The notes under the pieces are model-generated. The model saw only the letters and a list, made by a program, of their open reading frames with translations, searched no databases and was not told the origin of the DNA. Shown here one piece after another: positions 63,190 to 64,000 of a stretch of DNA of 64,000 nucleotides. The translations under genes and the position numbers were made by a program. Source of the stretch: Paenibacillus sp. L3-i20 (lineage in GTDB: Bacteria > Bacillota > Bacilli > Paenibacillales > Paenibacillaceae); the NCBI RefSeq assembly GCF_022180385.2, contig NZ_BQME02000001.1:248001-312000 (forward strand). The letters run 5' to 3'. The first letter of the stretch is position 1. The number at the start of each line of letters is the position of its first letter.

Positions 63190-63219
63190 TTCGTAAATGT
63201 TATATCCCTTTCCGGGGGT
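63190..63219 (-). promoter_or_regulatory. Candidate SigI-dependent promoter of sigI-rsgI
   Basis: On the minus strand ACCCCC (63214-63219) and CGAA (63190-63193), the characteristic SigI -35 and -10 cores, lie 20 bp apart just upstream of the sigI ribosome site. The spacing is slightly long. If functional, it gives positive autoregulation and fixes the start of SigI downstream of 63180. Confidence 0.55.
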
Positions 63220-63256
63220 ACACATTAAAATAATTTCATTTTCTTTTGAAGTTAAC

Positions 63257-63284
63257 AACAGAAAAGCCTCCGCAAGGGAGGCTT
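63257..63284 (-). terminator. Terminator of the zinc-finger protein gene
   Basis: AAGCCTCC (63264-63271) pairs with GGAGGCTT (63277-63284), loop GCAAG. TTTTCTGTTGTT follows on the minus strand, 17 bp after the stop. Confidence 0.85.
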
Positions 63285-63300
63285 GATAGTTCCCATATTA

Positions 63301-63717
63301 TTATACTGAAGATCGACCTCGCATAAGTTTATTCCGCCTGCTATTTAGAATGCCTAGTCGTTTTTTTAGTACGAGCTGCCATTCCTTATCGTCAATCTGT
63401 TTGGCAAATGCAAGCAAATCAAGCGCCATATCGATCTGGTTACGCACAACTTCGAGTGGTTCTTCATTTTCATGATTAACACAGTTTTCAAGAAGCTCGT
63501 GATCCTCTTGCTCAACATAATCTACAAAATCCACTTCGGCTGCACCGTCTCCATGAGCATAATCAGCTAAAATATCATACTCTTGTTGGGCCAAATAATG
63601 AATGTCTACTTGATGGCAGACAGGACAAAACAGTATCGGCACATTGTGAATATGTGTTCGATAATGCTTTAGCGTCCCTTTAGTTCCAATCATACTGGCT
63701 CCACAGCAAAAGCTCAT
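63301..63717 (-). CDS. YgiT-type zinc-finger-like protein
   Basis: A 138-residue cytoplasmic protein. The N-terminal 45 residues have CCGASM, the HNVPILFCPVCHQVDIHYL pattern (CxxC pair and gVP motif) seen in YgiT-type zinc fingers. An acidic middle (EVDFVDYVEQEDHELLENC) and a helical, Leu/Lys-rich C-terminus follow. No toxin partner (MqsR type) is beside it, so it is not a clear antitoxin. GGAGAG precedes the start codon. Monocistronic between two terminators. Confidence 0.65.
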   Translation of the reverse strand: MSFCCGASMIGTKGTLKHYRTHIHNVPILFCPVCHQVDIHYLAQQEYDILADYAHGDGAAEVDFVDYVEQEDHELLENCVNHENEEPLEVVRNQIDMALDLLAFAKQIDDKEWQLVLKKRLGILNSRRNKLMRGRSSV

Positions 63718-64000
63718 GTTGACACTCTCCTTACTTTATAAGCATTCGCTTAAGGTTTGTTCGAGTCAAACCACTTCGGTAAGTATTGCCTTAATTTATT
63801 ATGTATTCGCTGCAAAAGCAGTAAATTCCTGCCCTCTAGCTATTTATTAATATTTCTTAATTGTATTAATTTGACACCACAAACGAAGAAGAGACAAACT
63901 CCCACATCCGAAGATGAGAAGTTTGTCCCTTTTTTTATATTTAAACGCCTTATTTGTCGTAAAAAATTACTTCGAAACCAAATGACTTTGGCCGGGTTTC
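63718..64000. other. Gene-free window end with terminator-like hairpin
   Basis: No gene can be supported here. A hairpin with arms GACAAACT (63893-63900) and AGTTTGTC (63920-63927), an inner CATC/GATG pairing and TTTTTTTATA after it has the form of a plus-strand terminator. No plus-strand gene precedes it in the window. On the minus strand the tail is only TCTCTTCTTC. It may serve an unseen minus-strand gene beyond the edge or a short RNA. Confidence 0.5.

Overview
This window looks like chromosome from a low-to-moderate GC, endospore-forming Firmicute of the Paenibacillaceae (Paenibacillus/Cohnella type). The evidence is: CotF-like coat proteins, a sigI-rsgI pair, a SinR-type regulator beside an eps-type exopolysaccharide operon, an SLH-like surface protein, the alaR-alaT pair, a T-box in front of pheST, a c-di-AMP riboswitch, and strong AGGAGG-type ribosome binding sites with frequent GTG/TTG starts. 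No tRNA, rRNA, insertion sequence or CRISPR array was found.

Layout. 1-7400: a minus-strand exopolysaccharide operon (EpsA-like modulator, BY-kinase, EpsC-like 4,6-dehydratase, GalU, two GT4 and one truncated GT2 glycosyltransferase), headed by a SinR-like repressor. Two sigma-A promoters here have a GTTCT-N6-AGAAC palindrome as their 17-bp spacer; two more copies lie upstream of sinR and between the kinase and dehydratase genes. 7400-18500: minus-strand housekeeping genes (5'-3' exonuclease, DapL-like aminotransferase, ArsC-like protein, RluA-type pseudouridine synthase, cobalamin adenosyltransferase, alaR-alaT, two coat proteins, cysK, and an MFS/zinc-ribbon/26-aa peptide/DUF350 operon). 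18558-31480: mutS2 and a T-box-controlled pheST, with a giant ZapA-coiled-coil protein downstream of pheT and a plus-strand cassette (YvlD/holin-like protein, CuA-like lipoprotein, Fur-type-controlled binding protein, SDR) between them. 31690-41770: unknown protein, NarXL-type two-component system with CopD-like protein, glutamate dehydrogenase, aldolase-like enzyme, c-di-AMP riboswitch with an unknown gene, and an ABC-2 exporter operon.

41840-46740 is an AT-rich accessory patch: a small secreted protein, DUF2935, a decayed groEL 3' end, a BtrH-like protein, an ECF sigma factor, and a decayed second copy of the small secreted protein gene at the far edge. 46749-50566 holds a sensor kinase/regulator pair followed by the SLH-like surface protein. 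50736-64000 holds an ArgD-like aminotransferase, odhAB, an AlkD-like protein, pepA, a PAS sensor kinase, sigI-rsgI with a polyacidic RsgI tail, and a YgiT-like zinc-finger protein.

Most striking items: (1) the ZapA fused to about 960 residues of repeat-built coiled coil; (2) the promoter-embedded SinR-type operators and a palindrome at the position where B. subtilis eps operons carry the EAR RNA; (3) a c-di-AMP riboswitch controlling an unrecognised protein; (4) the groEL relic and the duplicated, decayed gene flanking the accessory patch; (5) a polyacidic RsgI with a candidate SigI self-promoter. Starts were moved to internal codons wherever a ribosome binding site supported it. All functional calls rest on family recognition by eye, not on database searches.
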